Shown: positions 25,100 through 34,228, counted from the first letter of the stretch. The stretch is DNA of 64,000 bases from Algoriphagus sp. CAU 1675 (GCF_029222925.1 NZ_JARHUI010000001.1:744986-808985), one strand, 5' to 3'. The notes: generated by a model from the sequence alone, not told the origin. Numbers and translations are program-made.

Positions 25100-25428
25100 T
25101 GGCAAACTGGTTTAGCAAACTGAAAGAATGGGCGGCAAGTATTTTCTATAAATCCTCGAACCTTGAAGCTGCTACAGCTACAGAGGATTTAGAGGTAACT
25201 CCTTCTTTGGACATTTCAAGACGGCCGGGGATCAACTGTCCTGAGTGTAAGACAAGACTAACTGTAAGCATCCAAAACCTAATCAATTATGAACCTGTAA
25301 TTTGTCACAATTGTGGTCTGGAGCTTATTGTGGATGAAGAAAAATCCAGGAGTTCTATCGAATCTCTACGAAAACTTCAACATGGCCTGGATGAGGCTGC
25401 AAAAGTGCGTCAGCAAGGCCAATTGTAA
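25099..25428 (+). CDS. Small zinc-ribbon protein of the DUF2589 cassette
   Basis: A 109-residue protein. Residues 1-20 (MANWFSKLKEWAASIFYKSS) could form an amphipathic helix with W, F, L and I on one face, suggesting membrane or partner binding. Four cysteines at 47, 50, 69 and 72 form a CPEC-x18-CHNC pair, the layout of a zinc ribbon. The last 25 residues are helical and charged. The start overlaps the stop of the second DUF2589 gene by one base. The stop at 25426-25428 abuts the stop of the convergent pirin gene at 25429, so there is no room for a separate terminator. I do not recognise a named family. It may connect the DUF2589 proteins to a membrane, RNA or protein partner (inference). 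Confidence 0.75.
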   Translation: MANWFSKLKEWAASIFYKSSNLEAATATEDLEVTPSLDISRRPGINCPECKTRLTVSIQNLINYEPVICHNCGLELIVDEEKSRSSIESLRKLQHGLDEAAKVRQQGQL

Positions 25429-26283
25429 TTAACCGTTCCAAGTGCCGAATTTTCCATTTTGGTAATCCTGGTAAGCCTGATAGATCTGCTCTTGGGTATT
25501 CATGACAAAAGGACCTTGAGCAACCATAGGCTCATTAAATGGTGCAGCATGTCCCAAGATCAAAATGGAGTTTTCTAGAGCTTCTATCTCAATGCTTGTT
25601 CCGGAATTGGTGAATTCTACCAGGTTTCTAAACGGAACTTCCTCTCCGTTTACCTTTAGAGTACCTCTTACTACATAAAAGAAGATGTTTTCAGAGGAAG
25701 GGATTTCTTTCGTAAACTTTGCACCTTCCTGCATATAAATAGTACTCATGCTGAGCGGAAATGTCTCTTCAAAAGCTCCTTCAATTCCGTTCCATTCCCC
25801 AAATAATTGCTGGATTTTTACTTTTCCTCTATCCATTTCCGAGCTTGGAATCTCTTCTTTTTGCAATCCAACATACTTAGGCTCTATCATTTTTTTTGAA
25901 GCAGGAAGATTTAACCAGAGTTGAAGGATTTCGAGATCACCTCCCTTTCTTTTGAATTCTTGGCTGGATACCTCTGCATGGATCAGTCCCCTGCCTGCAG
26001 TCATATACTGAACTCCACCGGGGCCGATTACCGATTCATGGCCAGAGGAATCTTTATGAAGAATATCTCCTTCCAAAATAAAGGTTACAGTTTCCATTCC
26101 CCTGTGGGGATGTGGACCGAAGGGTAAGCCCCTGTTGTATTCCGGGTAGGTTTGAAAACCGTGATGATTCAAAAAAATAAAAGGATCGATTTGGTCCAGA
26201 TGCCGGGTAGGAAGTGGACTATAAGTGACCAAATCGGCGATGGGCCTGTATTCGGCCTTATGAATTCTCTTAATGGTTCTCAT
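25429..26283 (-). CDS. Pirin family protein
   Basis: A 284-residue bicupin protein of the pirin family. The N-terminal cupin carries the metal-binding pattern 'FGPHPHRGMETVTFILEGDI', followed by 'GGVQYMTAGRGLIHAEVS', both diagnostic. The C-terminal domain ('NILFYVVRGTLKVNGEEV'-like, 'GHAAPFNEPMVAQGPFVMN') is also conserved. Pirins bind a metal; some act as quercetin dioxygenases and others as transcription cofactors, and the role here is not fixed by sequence. It has no signal peptide, so it should be cytosolic. The gene converges with the DUF2589 cassette, stop to stop. Confidence 0.93.
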   Translation of the reverse strand: MRTIKRIHKAEYRPIADLVTYSPLPTRHLDQIDPFIFLNHHGFQTYPEYNRGLPFGPHPHRGMETVTFILEGDILHKDSSGHESVIGPGGVQYMTAGRGLIHAEVSSQEFKRKGGDLEILQLWLNLPASKKMIEPKYVGLQKEEIPSSEMDRGKVKIQQLFGEWNGIEGAFEETFPLSMSTIYMQEGAKFTKEIPSSENIFFYVVRGTLKVNGEEVPFRNLVEFTNSGTSIEIEALENSILILGHAAPFNEPMVAQGPFVMNTQEQIYQAYQDYQNGKFGTWNG

Positions 26284-26359
26284 CCTAAAACAGTTTTTGT
26301 TGTATATACATTAAATAAAAGTTGACTGAAAAAAGTTTGAATTAATTCCTCTTTTCTGA

Positions 26360-27652
26360 CTATTTAAGTTGTTTGTCCAGCTGAAGTATGGTTTGCAGGA
26401 GGACCTGTACCCCGTTTGCTATATCTTCCGGGCTGGAATATTCCTGGGGAGAGTGGCTGATCCCATCCTTACTTGGAATAAAAATCATTCCCATAGGAGC
26501 AATTCGGGCCATTTCTTGTGCATCATGTCCAGCCCCACTTGGAAAACTAAGTGTAGTTAAGCCTAATTTTTCAGCCTCGGTTTTTATGATTTTCCGTATA
26601 TTTTCATCCGCCAAAGCTGGCTTACTTGCAACTTCAGTGTGAGTGATGCTTACTTCTATCCCTGCTTCCTCGGCAAGCTGTTTGGCTTTTGCCTCCAGTT
26701 CTCCGTAAATTTTCCAGATTTTTTCGGAAGACAGATCTCTGAGTTCCACGTTGAGTTTTACTTCTCCAGGGATCACATTTCCCGCTCCCGGAAAAGCCTG
26801 GATTTTACCAACTGTCCCCACCTGTCTTCCCTCGTGGGAATTGACGATTTCATTGACTGCCAATACAAATCTGGACGCTGGAAGCATGGGGTCTTTCCGC
26901 ATATTCATCGGGGTGGTTCCGGCATGATTAGCGAATCCTTTAAAGGTGAACTCCCACCATTCGATAGCGACTATTCCTTCCACAACACCAATGTCCAATT
27001 TCTGGCGATTAAGATTTCCCCCTTGTTCGATATGCAGCTCAAGAAATGCTGCCAAATCTCCGGGATTCCTTTTTACTTCCTGGATTCTGTCAGGATTCCC
27101 TCCCAGTACCTTTATCCCTTCATAGTGAGATATTCCGGCATTGCTAACCACCTGAAGGGCCTCTTTGCTTAAGGCTCCAACCAGAGCCCGGCTTCCTACT
27201 ACCCCTCCTTCTTCATTTGTGAAAATGATGACTTCCAACGGGTGGTCAGTGACGATGTTTTGATCATTTAGAGCCTGAATGACTTCAATTGCACCCAATG
27301 AACCCACAGGACCGTCGTAATCTCCTCCGTTGGGCACTTCATCGATGTGAGACCCAAAAGCAATAGGTTTCATCATGGGATTTTTCCCGGATCTTTTTCC
27401 TATGATGTTTCCTGCAAAATCCACCGAAACCTCCAAACCGGCATTTTCCATCAGGGAAATCACATATTTTCTAGCTTCGACATCATGTTTGCTATAGGCC
27501 ACCCGGTCGGAACCTCCAGCCTCATTTTTGCCATAGGTTGAAAGTTTTTGAAGGGTTTGAGATAGCCTTTCTTGGTTTACTTGGGCCTTTGTATTGGAAA
27601 GTGATGAGATCAAAAAGGCCGAAATAAGGAATAAGAGGTAGGAGTTTTTCAT
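26360..27652 (-). CDS. Exported M20-family amidohydrolase (allantoate/N-carbamoyl amino acid hydrolase type)
   Basis: A 430-residue zinc amidohydrolase. A signal peptide (MKNSYLLFLISAFLISSLSN, ending TKAQ) places it in the periplasm, unusual because most HyuC/AllC relatives are cytosolic. Metal-binding 'GSHIDEVPNGGDYDGPVG', 'TNEEGGVVGSRALVG' (with the double Glu), 'LELHIEQG' and the C-terminal 'GAGHDAQEMARIAPMGMIF' are conserved. The dimerisation domain motif 'FKGFANHAGTTPMNMRKDPM' matches the N-carbamoyl hydrolase/allantoate group. It probably removes a carbamoyl or ureido group from an amino acid derivative; the exact substrate is unknown. It follows the desaturase gene on the same strand but is separated from it by a terminator. 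Confidence 0.88.
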   Translation of the reverse strand: MKNSYLLFLISAFLISSLSNTKAQVNQERLSQTLQKLSTYGKNEAGGSDRVAYSKHDVEARKYVISLMENAGLEVSVDFAGNIIGKRSGKNPMMKPIAFGSHIDEVPNGGDYDGPVGSLGAIEVIQALNDQNIVTDHPLEVIIFTNEEGGVVGSRALVGALSKEALQVVSNAGISHYEGIKVLGGNPDRIQEVKRNPGDLAAFLELHIEQGGNLNRQKLDIGVVEGIVAIEWWEFTFKGFANHAGTTPMNMRKDPMLPASRFVLAVNEIVNSHEGRQVGTVGKIQAFPGAGNVIPGEVKLNVELRDLSSEKIWKIYGELEAKAKQLAEEAGIEVSITHTEVASKPALADENIRKIIKTEAEKLGLTTLSFPSGAGHDAQEMARIAPMGMIFIPSKDGISHSPQEYSSPEDIANGVQVLLQTILQLDKQLK

Positions 27653-27685
27653 GGGTGTTGAAAATTATGCATAAGCAATTTAGCG

Positions 27686-27715
27686 AAAAAAAAGCCCTTC
27701 TTTTTAGAAGGGCTT
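27686..27715 (-). terminator. Intrinsic terminator of the acyl-ACP desaturase gene
   Basis: Stem AAGCCCTTCT / AGAAGGGCTT (27692-27701, 27706-27715), loop TTTT. On the minus strand the stem is followed by an uninterrupted T run. It lies 11 bases beyond the desaturase stop. Confidence 0.88.
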
Positions 27716-27725
27716 GGGTAGTGGC

Positions 27726-28727
27726 TTATTTCAGCCATGCAAGTTGGATATCGTCCGGAGCTTTCATTCTGTCCGCAAGACGCATGTATCGGTCGCTCAG
27801 GTTGGCAAGGTAATCTTGGGCTTTGGAAGCCAGATCATTCAATCCCGTCAGGGCTTCGATCTTCCATAGGTCAACCAAGTGCTGGATAATTCTGGCATAA
27901 TCCCATCCGGTGTAAACTCCGATTTTTTGGGTGATTGCAGAGAAATCCTGATAGAGGTTGGGTCTGCTGCCACCATCTCCCATCAATACTGCCGGCATGA
28001 CAATTTGCTTTCTCATCATTTTTTCGAAAGCAAGAATTGCTCCGTTGGGATCAATTTCGAATATCCTTGACATGAAAGACTTATAGGCTTTTTCATGCCT
28101 TGCTTCATCTCCCGCGATGGTTTTACAAATCCTTGAAAGAACATGGTCTCCAGCTTTATCGGCAAGTTTACCGGTGTTCACGTGGGAGATTTTGGTAGCT
28201 CTTTCCTGAAATGAAGTATATATCATCGCCTGATAAGGGTCAGATTCTGATTTTGGATCGAAGCCGTTGGAAATTAATCTATGGATCGTTTGCTCTACCG
28301 CCTTCATGTCGATTCTACCGGTCAGATATAGGTATTTGTTCAGTAGATCTCCATGTCGGTTTTCTTCCGCAGTCCAAGCTTTGGACCATCTTACCCATCC
28401 AGATGGTGATAGCAAACTTCTTTCCTCATTGATTCCTTCAAGCAGGTTGAAATAAGTCTGATAGGAGGGAAGGGCTTCTTCGGTAATCATGTTCCCAACA
28501 AGGGAGGTAAGTACTGTATCTGGAATCCCTTCAGCTCTTTTTTGGAGAAGCTTGATGTCTTCCAAGGCTTCTGGGTTTGCCATGTCAGGGAGAAAATCGG
28601 AGGGCTGCCAACAATCATCCGGGTCCACCAAGATATTGTTCACTGCATCCCCAACCAATTCATCCAGTTGGGAGATAACCTCCATGTTCTTTTCTAATTC
28701 GTAATTGATTTCTCCTGATTTCTTCAT
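27726..28727 (-). CDS. Acyl-ACP desaturase (plant-type soluble fatty acid desaturase)
   Basis: A 333-residue soluble di-iron enzyme that inserts a cis double bond into acyl-ACP, adjusting membrane fluidity. The iron ligands of the ferritin-like stearoyl-ACP desaturase family are visible: E83/E84 in 'TEEALPSY', E122 and H125 in 'EENRHG', E175 in 'SFQERATKISH', and E208 and H211 in 'DEARHE'. The N-terminal 'KNMEVISQLDELVGDAVNNI' and 'CWQPSDFLPD' are also typical. Length is close to plant and mycobacterial relatives. It has no membrane segment, unlike DesA-type desaturases. A perfect -7 element lies 55 bases upstream and a terminator follows, so it is a single-gene unit. Confidence 0.92.
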   Translation of the reverse strand: MKKSGEINYELEKNMEVISQLDELVGDAVNNILVDPDDCWQPSDFLPDMANPEALEDIKLLQKRAEGIPDTVLTSLVGNMITEEALPSYQTYFNLLEGINEERSLLSPSGWVRWSKAWTAEENRHGDLLNKYLYLTGRIDMKAVEQTIHRLISNGFDPKSESDPYQAMIYTSFQERATKISHVNTGKLADKAGDHVLSRICKTIAGDEARHEKAYKSFMSRIFEIDPNGAILAFEKMMRKQIVMPAVLMGDGGSRPNLYQDFSAITQKIGVYTGWDYARIIQHLVDLWKIEALTGLNDLASKAQDYLANLSDRYMRLADRMKAPDDIQLAWLK

Positions 28728-28781
28728 GTGAACTGTATTAACTCAGATTGAATTTTTCCCTTTTGGGGGTCTTTTGATTTA

Positions 28782-28789
28782 CAAAGGTA
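28782..28789 (-). promoter_or_regulatory. Candidate -7 element for the acyl-ACP desaturase
   Basis: On the minus strand TACCTTTG matches TAnnTTTG exactly, 55 bases before the start at 28727. No clear -33 TTTG lies at the usual distance. The leader would be about 48 bases. Confidence 0.4.
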
Positions 28790-28890
28790 CTGACATTTAA
28801 GCAGAAACTTCCTTGAAATACGTTAATCCCCCTTAGAGTTTGTTAAAAAAGGTTTGTAAATGGCTGTTTTTACTGATGATCAGCTGTGGG

Positions 28891-28922
28891 AAACATTAGC
28901 CTCCTTTTGAAGGCTAATGTTT
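28891..28922 (-). terminator. Probable terminator hairpin after the SMP-30-like lipoprotein gene
   Basis: Perfect 12-bp stem AAACATTAGCCT / AGGCTAATGTTT (28891-28902, 28911-28922) with an 8-base loop. On the minus strand it is followed by only three T, so termination may be incomplete. It lies 22 bases after the stop at 28945. Confidence 0.55.
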
Positions 28923-28944
28923 TGGATGGAATATTCCCTAATCC

Positions 28945-29826
28945 TTAGAAGTCAAGTTTATATGCTACTACTTTATTTTTGTAAAAAGTAGGGACATAAA
29001 CAATCATTTCCTCTGGATTGTATCCAATATCAGCAGTGTTGGATTCTTCAGCTTTGGTGTCCAACATGAGTGTTTGTCCATCCTTAGAAATAAACCAAAC
29101 TTCACCTATCCATCTGGAGGCAACAAAATTATCGTCTCCCAGAATCACCAGGCCATCACCTCCAGTTACCTGATCGTTTACTAAACTGGTGGATCCATCA
29201 GAATTCCACTTGATCAGTCCCGAACCGTCCAGTGCATAGATGGTTCCGTCCTTGGCTATTGCAATCCCGTTGATGGATTCATGACCTTCGGATAGTGTGG
29301 ACACAGCTCCATTTTCAAGAAGATGGACCTTGCCGGTATTCATGTCGGTGAAATAAACTTTTCCCTCATAAGTGGCCACATCATTCAGGAAGCTTGCTCC
29401 TTCCACTGGAAATTTTTGGGTGATTTCAGCAGTGGCAAGATCGATTTCTACCAATTCGTCAATATCAGTTACGTAGAGATGTCCGTTGGCAATCCCCATC
29501 CCTTTAGGGGCATTCAATCCAGTTACCCAATCTTGGGTAATGATACTGCCGTCTTTTCCTATGATGGAAATGGTTCCGTTCCCGTCTTTTTCCAATGGGT
29601 TTTGTCCGAAGATATTGGAAGTATAGATGGTACCTGTTGCTTCATCAAAAAGCACTGACTCCACGGTTTCCAGTGTTTCTGGGCTTTCCCAGAGCTTGGT
29701 CAGGCTAGGGGTTTTTGCGATTTCCGTTTCCATGGTGTTTTCGGTTGTTTCGCTTGATTTTTCAGGTCCGCACTGGGCAAACAACAAGCTAGTTGTGAGT
29801 CCTATCAATCCGATCTTTAGTTTCAT
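28945..29826 (-). CDS. SMP-30/gluconolactonase-like beta-propeller lipoprotein
   Basis: A 293-residue exported lipoprotein. The signal peptide ends at lipobox LLFAQC with Cys19, then a short Ser/Glu/Thr-rich linker. The rest is a beta-propeller with repeating 'G.IY..D...' units: 'TIYTSNIFG', 'HLYVTDIDELVEIDL', 'KVYFTDMNTGKVHLL', 'TIYALDGSGLIKW' and 'EVWFISKDG'. The pattern resembles SMP-30/LRE and NHL-type propellers, and relatives of this size are usually annotated as hypothetical or lactonase-like; no catalytic assignment is safe. I use ATG 29826: an upstream in-frame start at 29949 would bury the lipoprotein signal. Confidence 0.78.
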   Translation of the reverse strand: MKLKIGLIGLTTSLLFAQCGPEKSSETTENTMETEIAKTPSLTKLWESPETLETVESVLFDEATGTIYTSNIFGQNPLEKDGNGTISIIGKDGSIITQDWVTGLNAPKGMGIANGHLYVTDIDELVEIDLATAEITQKFPVEGASFLNDVATYEGKVYFTDMNTGKVHLLENGAVSTLSEGHESINGIAIAKDGTIYALDGSGLIKWNSDGSTSLVNDQVTGGDGLVILGDDNFVASRWIGEVWFISKDGQTLMLDTKAEESNTADIGYNPEEMIVYVPTFYKNKVVAYKLDF

Positions 29827-30086
29827 ACTCAAAGTCTTTTGTTTGGGTTTTATGAAAAGTTTTGAAAAGACTAAGTTCGGGAATTTGTGATCCAAATAAA
29901 ATCCTGAATTCAATAATTTTTGAAGGGCTTTTCCCAAGAAAATCAACAAAAAGAGAAGATGGGCATTAAATCTTTTGAATGTTATTGTTATACAAGTCTT
30001 AAAAAAATAACCGCTAGTGGATTTTTAGACATCCAATGTGGAAAAGGGATTATCTTACCTTTTCAAAAAAATAAAAACACCAACCT

Positions 30087-31337
30087 ATGAATAAGTACCT
30101 TTCACTGGCTTCATTAGTAGCGCTCCTTTTCAGCTGCCAAGCTCAAGAGCAATCTATAGATTATACAAAAATGACGGATGAAGAGCGCCTGCAGGCAGCT
30201 AAGGAAATCGCCCATAATACAATAATGGTGGATGGTCATGTGGATTTACCCTATAGAATGAAGGTGGGGGGATTTACCCTGCAGCGTGAGATTTTGGACG
30301 TTTCCGTCCGTACTCCGGACGGTAATTTCGATTATCCAAGATCCAAGGAGGGTGGCTTGGATGCCCCATTTATGTCTATCTATATCCCGGCCGGAAATCA
30401 GCAAATCCCAGGAGCTTCCAAAGCCCTTGCAGATTCCCTGATCCTGATGACCGAGCGATTGGCAGCTACTTTTCCAGATAAATTCGCCATGGCCTATAGC
30501 CCGGCTGATATTGAGGCCAATTTTGCAAAAGGGCTGATCTCTTTACCAATGGGTATGGAGAATGGAGCTGGCTTGGAAGATGATATCAACAATATTGCCT
30601 ATTTCCATGAAAGAGGAATCCGCTACATCACGCTAACCCATGGAAAAGCCAACCTGATCGGGGATAGCAGTTATGATACTTTGAGACCTCATGGAGGACT
30701 AAGTGAATATGGAGAGCAAGTAGTGAAAGAAATGAACCGGGTTGGGATCATGGTAGACTTGAGTCACGTGTCCGATGATACCTTCAAGGATGCTTTGGCT
30801 GTCACCCAAGTACCTGTGATCGCGTCCCATTCTTCTGCCAGGGTTTTTACTCCGGGATTTGAGCGAAATATGAGTGATGAACTGATTAAAGCGATGGCTG
30901 AAAATGGAGGTGTGATGATGATCAATTTCGGGGGGTCATTTATAGATTCTGCCTATGCTGCTGGATCTGCAAAAGTCCGTGAGCATATTGTAAACTGGCT
31001 TGCTGAAAACGACCTGAGAAGAAGGGATTCTGCTGCACAGGCCTATATTGCAGCGTATTCCGCAGCCAACAATCCGTTTCCTACAGTGCAAAAAGTCGCC
31101 GATCATATTGACCATGTTGTCAGTTTGGTAGGGGTTGACCATGTCGGATTTGGTTCTGATTTTGACGGTGTGGGGGATTCTTTGCCTACCGGATTGAAAG
31201 ATGTTTCCATGTTCCCTAATTTGATTGCTGAGTTGTTGAAGCGGGGGTATTCCAAGGAAGATATCGAAAAGATATGCTACAAAAACGTATTCCGGGTATG
31301 GAAGGCAGTGGAGGATTTTGCAGCCTCACATCAATAA
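30087..31337 (+). CDS. Membrane dipeptidase (M19 family) lipoprotein
   Basis: A 416-residue zinc dipeptidase of the renal dipeptidase (M19) family. A lipobox LLFSC gives lipid Cys17, so it is anchored to a membrane and faces the periplasm or outside. The metal ligands are recognisable: 'MVDGHVDLPYR' (HxD), 'MENGAGL' (bridging Glu), 'MVDLSHVSDDTF' (His), 'IASHSSARVF' (His) and 'VGFGSDFDGVGD' (Asp). M19 enzymes hydrolyse dipeptides, including some with D-residues at the C-terminus. The spacing and length are normal. A GC-rich terminator lies 41 bases after the stop, so this is a single-gene unit. Confidence 0.93.
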   Translation: MNKYLSLASLVALLFSCQAQEQSIDYTKMTDEERLQAAKEIAHNTIMVDGHVDLPYRMKVGGFTLQREILDVSVRTPDGNFDYPRSKEGGLDAPFMSIYIPAGNQQIPGASKALADSLILMTERLAATFPDKFAMAYSPADIEANFAKGLISLPMGMENGAGLEDDINNIAYFHERGIRYITLTHGKANLIGDSSYDTLRPHGGLSEYGEQVVKEMNRVGIMVDLSHVSDDTFKDALAVTQVPVIASHSSARVFTPGFERNMSDELIKAMAENGGVMMINFGGSFIDSAYAAGSAKVREHIVNWLAENDLRRRDSAAQAYIAAYSAANNPFPTVQKVADHIDHVVSLVGVDHVGFGSDFDGVGDSLPTGLKDVSMFPNLIAELLKRGYSKEDIEKICYKNVFRVWKAVEDFAASHQ

Positions 31338-31378
31338 TTTGAGTCAAATATCAAAGCCTTTTGAGGAGGATTGAATAG

Positions 31379-31411
31379 TCCTGCTCCCATTTCGGGAGCA
31401 GGATTTTTTTT
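31379..31411 (+). terminator. Intrinsic terminator after the M19 dipeptidase
   Basis: Perfect 10-bp stem TCCTGCTCCC / GGGAGCAGGA (31379-31388, 31394-31403), loop ATTTC, followed by eight T. Confidence 0.93.
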
Positions 31412-31480
31412 GGCTATTTCTCTGGGTTTTTCTGACAAATTTTCCTGGTTTTGGGCTTGCTGGGTAGTTTTCCAGTCATT

Positions 31481-31606
31481 ATGGCTGAAAAAATGGCTTT
31501 GGAAGTGGATTTGATCAATACAGAAAAAGAGAAGGGACTGGTCAAGGATCCGGGAAGAGGAATGCCTTTCCATCCCTTTGAAACTAACCACGAACAAACC
31601 AACTAG
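31481..31606 (+). CDS. Possible small protein (41 aa) just upstream of clpB
   Basis: An open reading frame of 41 residues starting MAEKMALEVDLINTEKEKG, ending three bases before the clpB ATG. Codon choice looks coding-like. The same frame is open back to 31436 and there encodes a hydrophobic stretch (IFLVLGLLGSFPVI) but has no ATG, so a TTG start at 31451 or 31457 could give a small membrane protein. There is no family match that I recognise, and the frame could be chance. It would be translationally close to clpB. Confidence 0.3.
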   Translation: MAEKMALEVDLINTEKEKGLVKDPGRGMPFHPFETNHEQTN

Positions 31607-31609
31607 TAC

Positions 31610-34228
31610 ATGGATTTTAAACAATTCACAATCAAATCCCAGGAAGCAATCCAAAAGGCAGCCGAGCTGGCAATGGAGGCGGGACAGCCTGCAATTGAGA
31701 CAGCTCATTTGTTGAAGGGGATTTTGTCCGAGGATGAAAACGTAACCGAATTTCTTTTCAAGAAACTCGGAACCAGTAAGCAATCGGTTACCCAAAAGTT
31801 GGATGCACAGTTGGCTAATTTCCCCAAGGTAAGTGGAGCCAATCAGCAGCCCTATCTTTCAAATTCAGCCAATCAAGCTTTGACCAAAGCCAAGGATTAT
31901 CTGAAGACTTTTGGGGATGAATATGTGGCAATAGAGCATTTGATGCTGGGTATCCTGGCAGGAAGTGATGCCGCCGCACAAATACTAAAAGATCAGGGCC
32001 TGTCAGAAAAGCCATTGATTGAAGCGATTAAAGAACTTAGAAAAGGAAATAAAGTGACTGATCCCAACGCAGAAAGCAAATACAGGGCTTTGGAAAAGTA
32101 TTCCAAAAACCTAAATGAACTGGCCAAGAAAGGAAAGATTGACCCGGTAATTGGCCGTGATGAAGAAATCAGAAGGGTGCTTCAGATTCTAGCACGTCGT
32201 ACCAAAAACAACCCAATTCTTCTCGGGGAACCGGGTGTGGGTAAAACGGCGATTGTGGAAGGTTTGGCCCAGAGAATTGTCTCCGGCGATGTACCTGAAA
32301 ACCTGAAGTCCAAAACCTTGATCTCCTTGGATATGGGCTTGCTTGTGGCAGGGGCAAAATACAAAGGTGAATTTGAGGAAAGACTGAAAGCCGTCATCAA
32401 GGAAGTGACCGATTCAGAAGGGGAAATCATCTTGTTCATCGATGAGATCCATACACTGATTGGAGCCGGTGGAGGCGGAGAAGGAGCTATGGACGCTGCC
32501 AACCTTTTGAAGCCAGCCTTGGCAAGAGGGGAACTCCATGCAATCGGTGCGACTACGCTCAAGGAATACCAGAAATACATCGAAAAGGATAAAGCTCTGG
32601 AAAGAAGATTCCAGGCTGTTATTGTGGACGAACCTGATGCTGCGGATGCCATTTCCATCTTAAGAGGTATCAAGGACAAATACGAATTGCACCATGGAGT
32701 TCGGATTAAGGACGATGCGGTCATTGCTGCTGTAGAACTTTCCCAACGCTATATTTCTGATCGTTTCCTTCCTGACAAAGCCATTGACTTAATGGATGAA
32801 GCGGCGGCAAAACTGAGAATGGAGATTGATTCTCTTCCTCAGGAACTTGATGAACTCAACCGCCGAATCATGCAATTGGAAATCGAGAGAGAAGCTATTC
32901 GAAGAGAGAAAAACAAGGATAAGGAGACTATTCTGAGTAAGGAGATTGCTGAGCTTTCAGAAAAGCGCCAATCCGTGAAAGCCAAATGGGAAAGCGAAAA
33001 AGCTGTGATCATGGGCATTCAGAGGGAAAAGGAAAATATCGAGAAATTCAAGTTGGAAGCTGAGCAGGCAGAACGTTCCGGAGACTTTGGAAAAGTAGCC
33101 GAGATCCGGTACGGAAAAATCGTGGAAGCTGAGCATAAACTTGATTCCTTTAAAAACCAATTGTCTGAAATGCAGGCTGGGTCGCCTTTGCTAAAAGAGG
33201 AAGTGGATCAGGAGGATATCGCTGCGGTAGTTTCTAAATGGACTGGAATCCCTGTTAGCAAAATGGTCCAATCAGAGCGGGAAAAGCTTCTTCATCTCGA
33301 AGATGAACTCGGAAAAAGAGTGGCTGGTCAGCAGGAGGCAATTGCTGCTTTGTCAGACGCAGTGCGTAGAAGCCGTGCCGGTCTTCAGGATCCCAAGCGC
33401 CCAATCGGTAGCTTCATCTTCATGGGTACTACTGGTGTGGGTAAGACCGAATTAGCAAAAGCACTTGCCGAATACCTCTTCAATGATGAAAACGCCATGG
33501 TCCGAATCGACATGTCTGAGTATCAGGAGAGACATGCAGTGAGTCGTTTGGTGGGAGCGCCTCCGGGATACGTGGGATATGATGAAGGTGGACAATTGAC
33601 AGAGGCGGTGAGAAGAAAGCCTTATTCTGTAGTCCTTTTGGATGAGATAGAAAAAGCCCATCCCGATGTGTTTAATATCCTACTTCAGGTGTTGGATGAT
33701 GGTAGATTGACCGACAATAAAGGTCGAATCGCCAACTTCAAGAATACAATTATCATCCTGACCACCAATATCGGTTCCCATTTGATTCAGGAGCGATTTG
33801 CTGAGATGAATGAATGGAATAAAGACGAGGTTTTGGAAAAGACAAAGGCTGAAGTTTTTGAGCTTTTGAAGAAGTCAGTAAGACCCGAATTCCTTAACCG
33901 AATCGACGAAACGATCATGTTTGAACCCCTCAATAAAAAGGTGATTCGTAAGATCGTGGATATCCAATGGAAGGAAATCCAGAAGAGAATGGCCGAGGCT
34001 CATATTGAAATTGAGGCAACACCTGAGGTTCTGGATCATCTGGGAGAGGTTGGTTTTGATCCAAACTTCGGAGCTAGACCCCTGAAGCGAACCATGCAGA
34101 GATTGATTCTGAATGAACTTTCCAAACAGATTTTGGCAGGATATATCAAGAGTGATTCTGCAGTTCTGGTTGATTTGGATGCAGACAAGCAGGTTTACTT
34201 CAAAAATGTGGATTTGGTGGATGTGTAA
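31610..34228 (+). CDS. clpB: ATP-dependent disaggregase ClpB
   Basis: An 872-residue cytosolic AAA+ chaperone that works with DnaK to pull apart protein aggregates. Domain order is normal: N-terminal Clp repeats (1-145), NBD1 with Walker A GEPGVGKT (206-213) and the '[12 protein letters not shown]' Walker B. The coiled-coil middle domain (about 405-530) contains '[19 protein letters not shown]'. NBD2 has Walker A GTTGVGKT (606-613) and '[14 protein letters not shown]'. '[19 protein letters not shown]' is the C-terminal sensor-2 region. The middle domain separates it from ClpA and ClpC. No CIRCE or other heat-shock operator was seen upstream. A long hairpin terminator follows. Confidence 0.97.
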   Translation: MDFKQFTIKSQEAIQKAAELAMEAGQPAIETAHLLKGILSEDENVTEFLFKKLGTSKQSVTQKLDAQLANFPKVSGANQQPYLSNSANQALTKAKDYLKTFGDEYVAIEHLMLGILAGSDAAAQILKDQGLSEKPLIEAIKELRKGNKVTDPNAESKYRALEKYSKNLNELAKKGKIDPVIGRDEEIRRVLQILARRTKNNPILLGEPGVGKTAIVEGLAQRIVSGDVPENLKSKTLISLDMGLLVAGAKYKGEFEERLKAVIKEVTDSEGEIILFIDEIHTLIGAGGGGEGAMDAANLLKPALARGELHAIGATTLKEYQKYIEKDKALERRFQAVIVDEPDAADAISILRGIKDKYELHHGVRIKDDAVIAAVELSQRYISDRFLPDKAIDLMDEAAAKLRMEIDSLPQELDELNRRIMQLEIEREAIRREKNKDKETILSKEIAELSEKRQSVKAKWESEKAVIMGIQREKENIEKFKLEAEQAERSGDFGKVAEIRYGKIVEAEHKLDSFKNQLSEMQAGSPLLKEEVDQEDIAAVVSKWTGIPVSKMVQSEREKLLHLEDELGKRVAGQQEAIAALSDAVRRSRAGLQDPKRPIGSFIFMGTTGVGKTELAKALAEYLFNDENAMVRIDMSEYQERHAVSRLVGAPPGYVGYDEGGQLTEAVRRKPYSVVLLDEIEKAHPDVFNILLQVLDDGRLTDNKGRIANFKNTIIILTTNIGSHLIQERFAEMNEWNKDEVLEKTKAEVFELLKKSVRPEFLNRIDETIMFEPLNKKVIRKIVDIQWKEIQKRMAEAHIEIEATPEVLDHLGEVGFDPNFGARPLKRTMQRLILNELSKQILAGYIKSDSAVLVDLDADKQVYFKNVDLVDV

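Noticed and set aside
31331..31795. A minus-strand frame of 154 codons over the clpB start
   Set aside because: It crosses the dipeptidase terminator and the clpB N-terminus, which is a clear gene on the other strand. Cys/Leu/Phe-rich content is typical of shadow frames.
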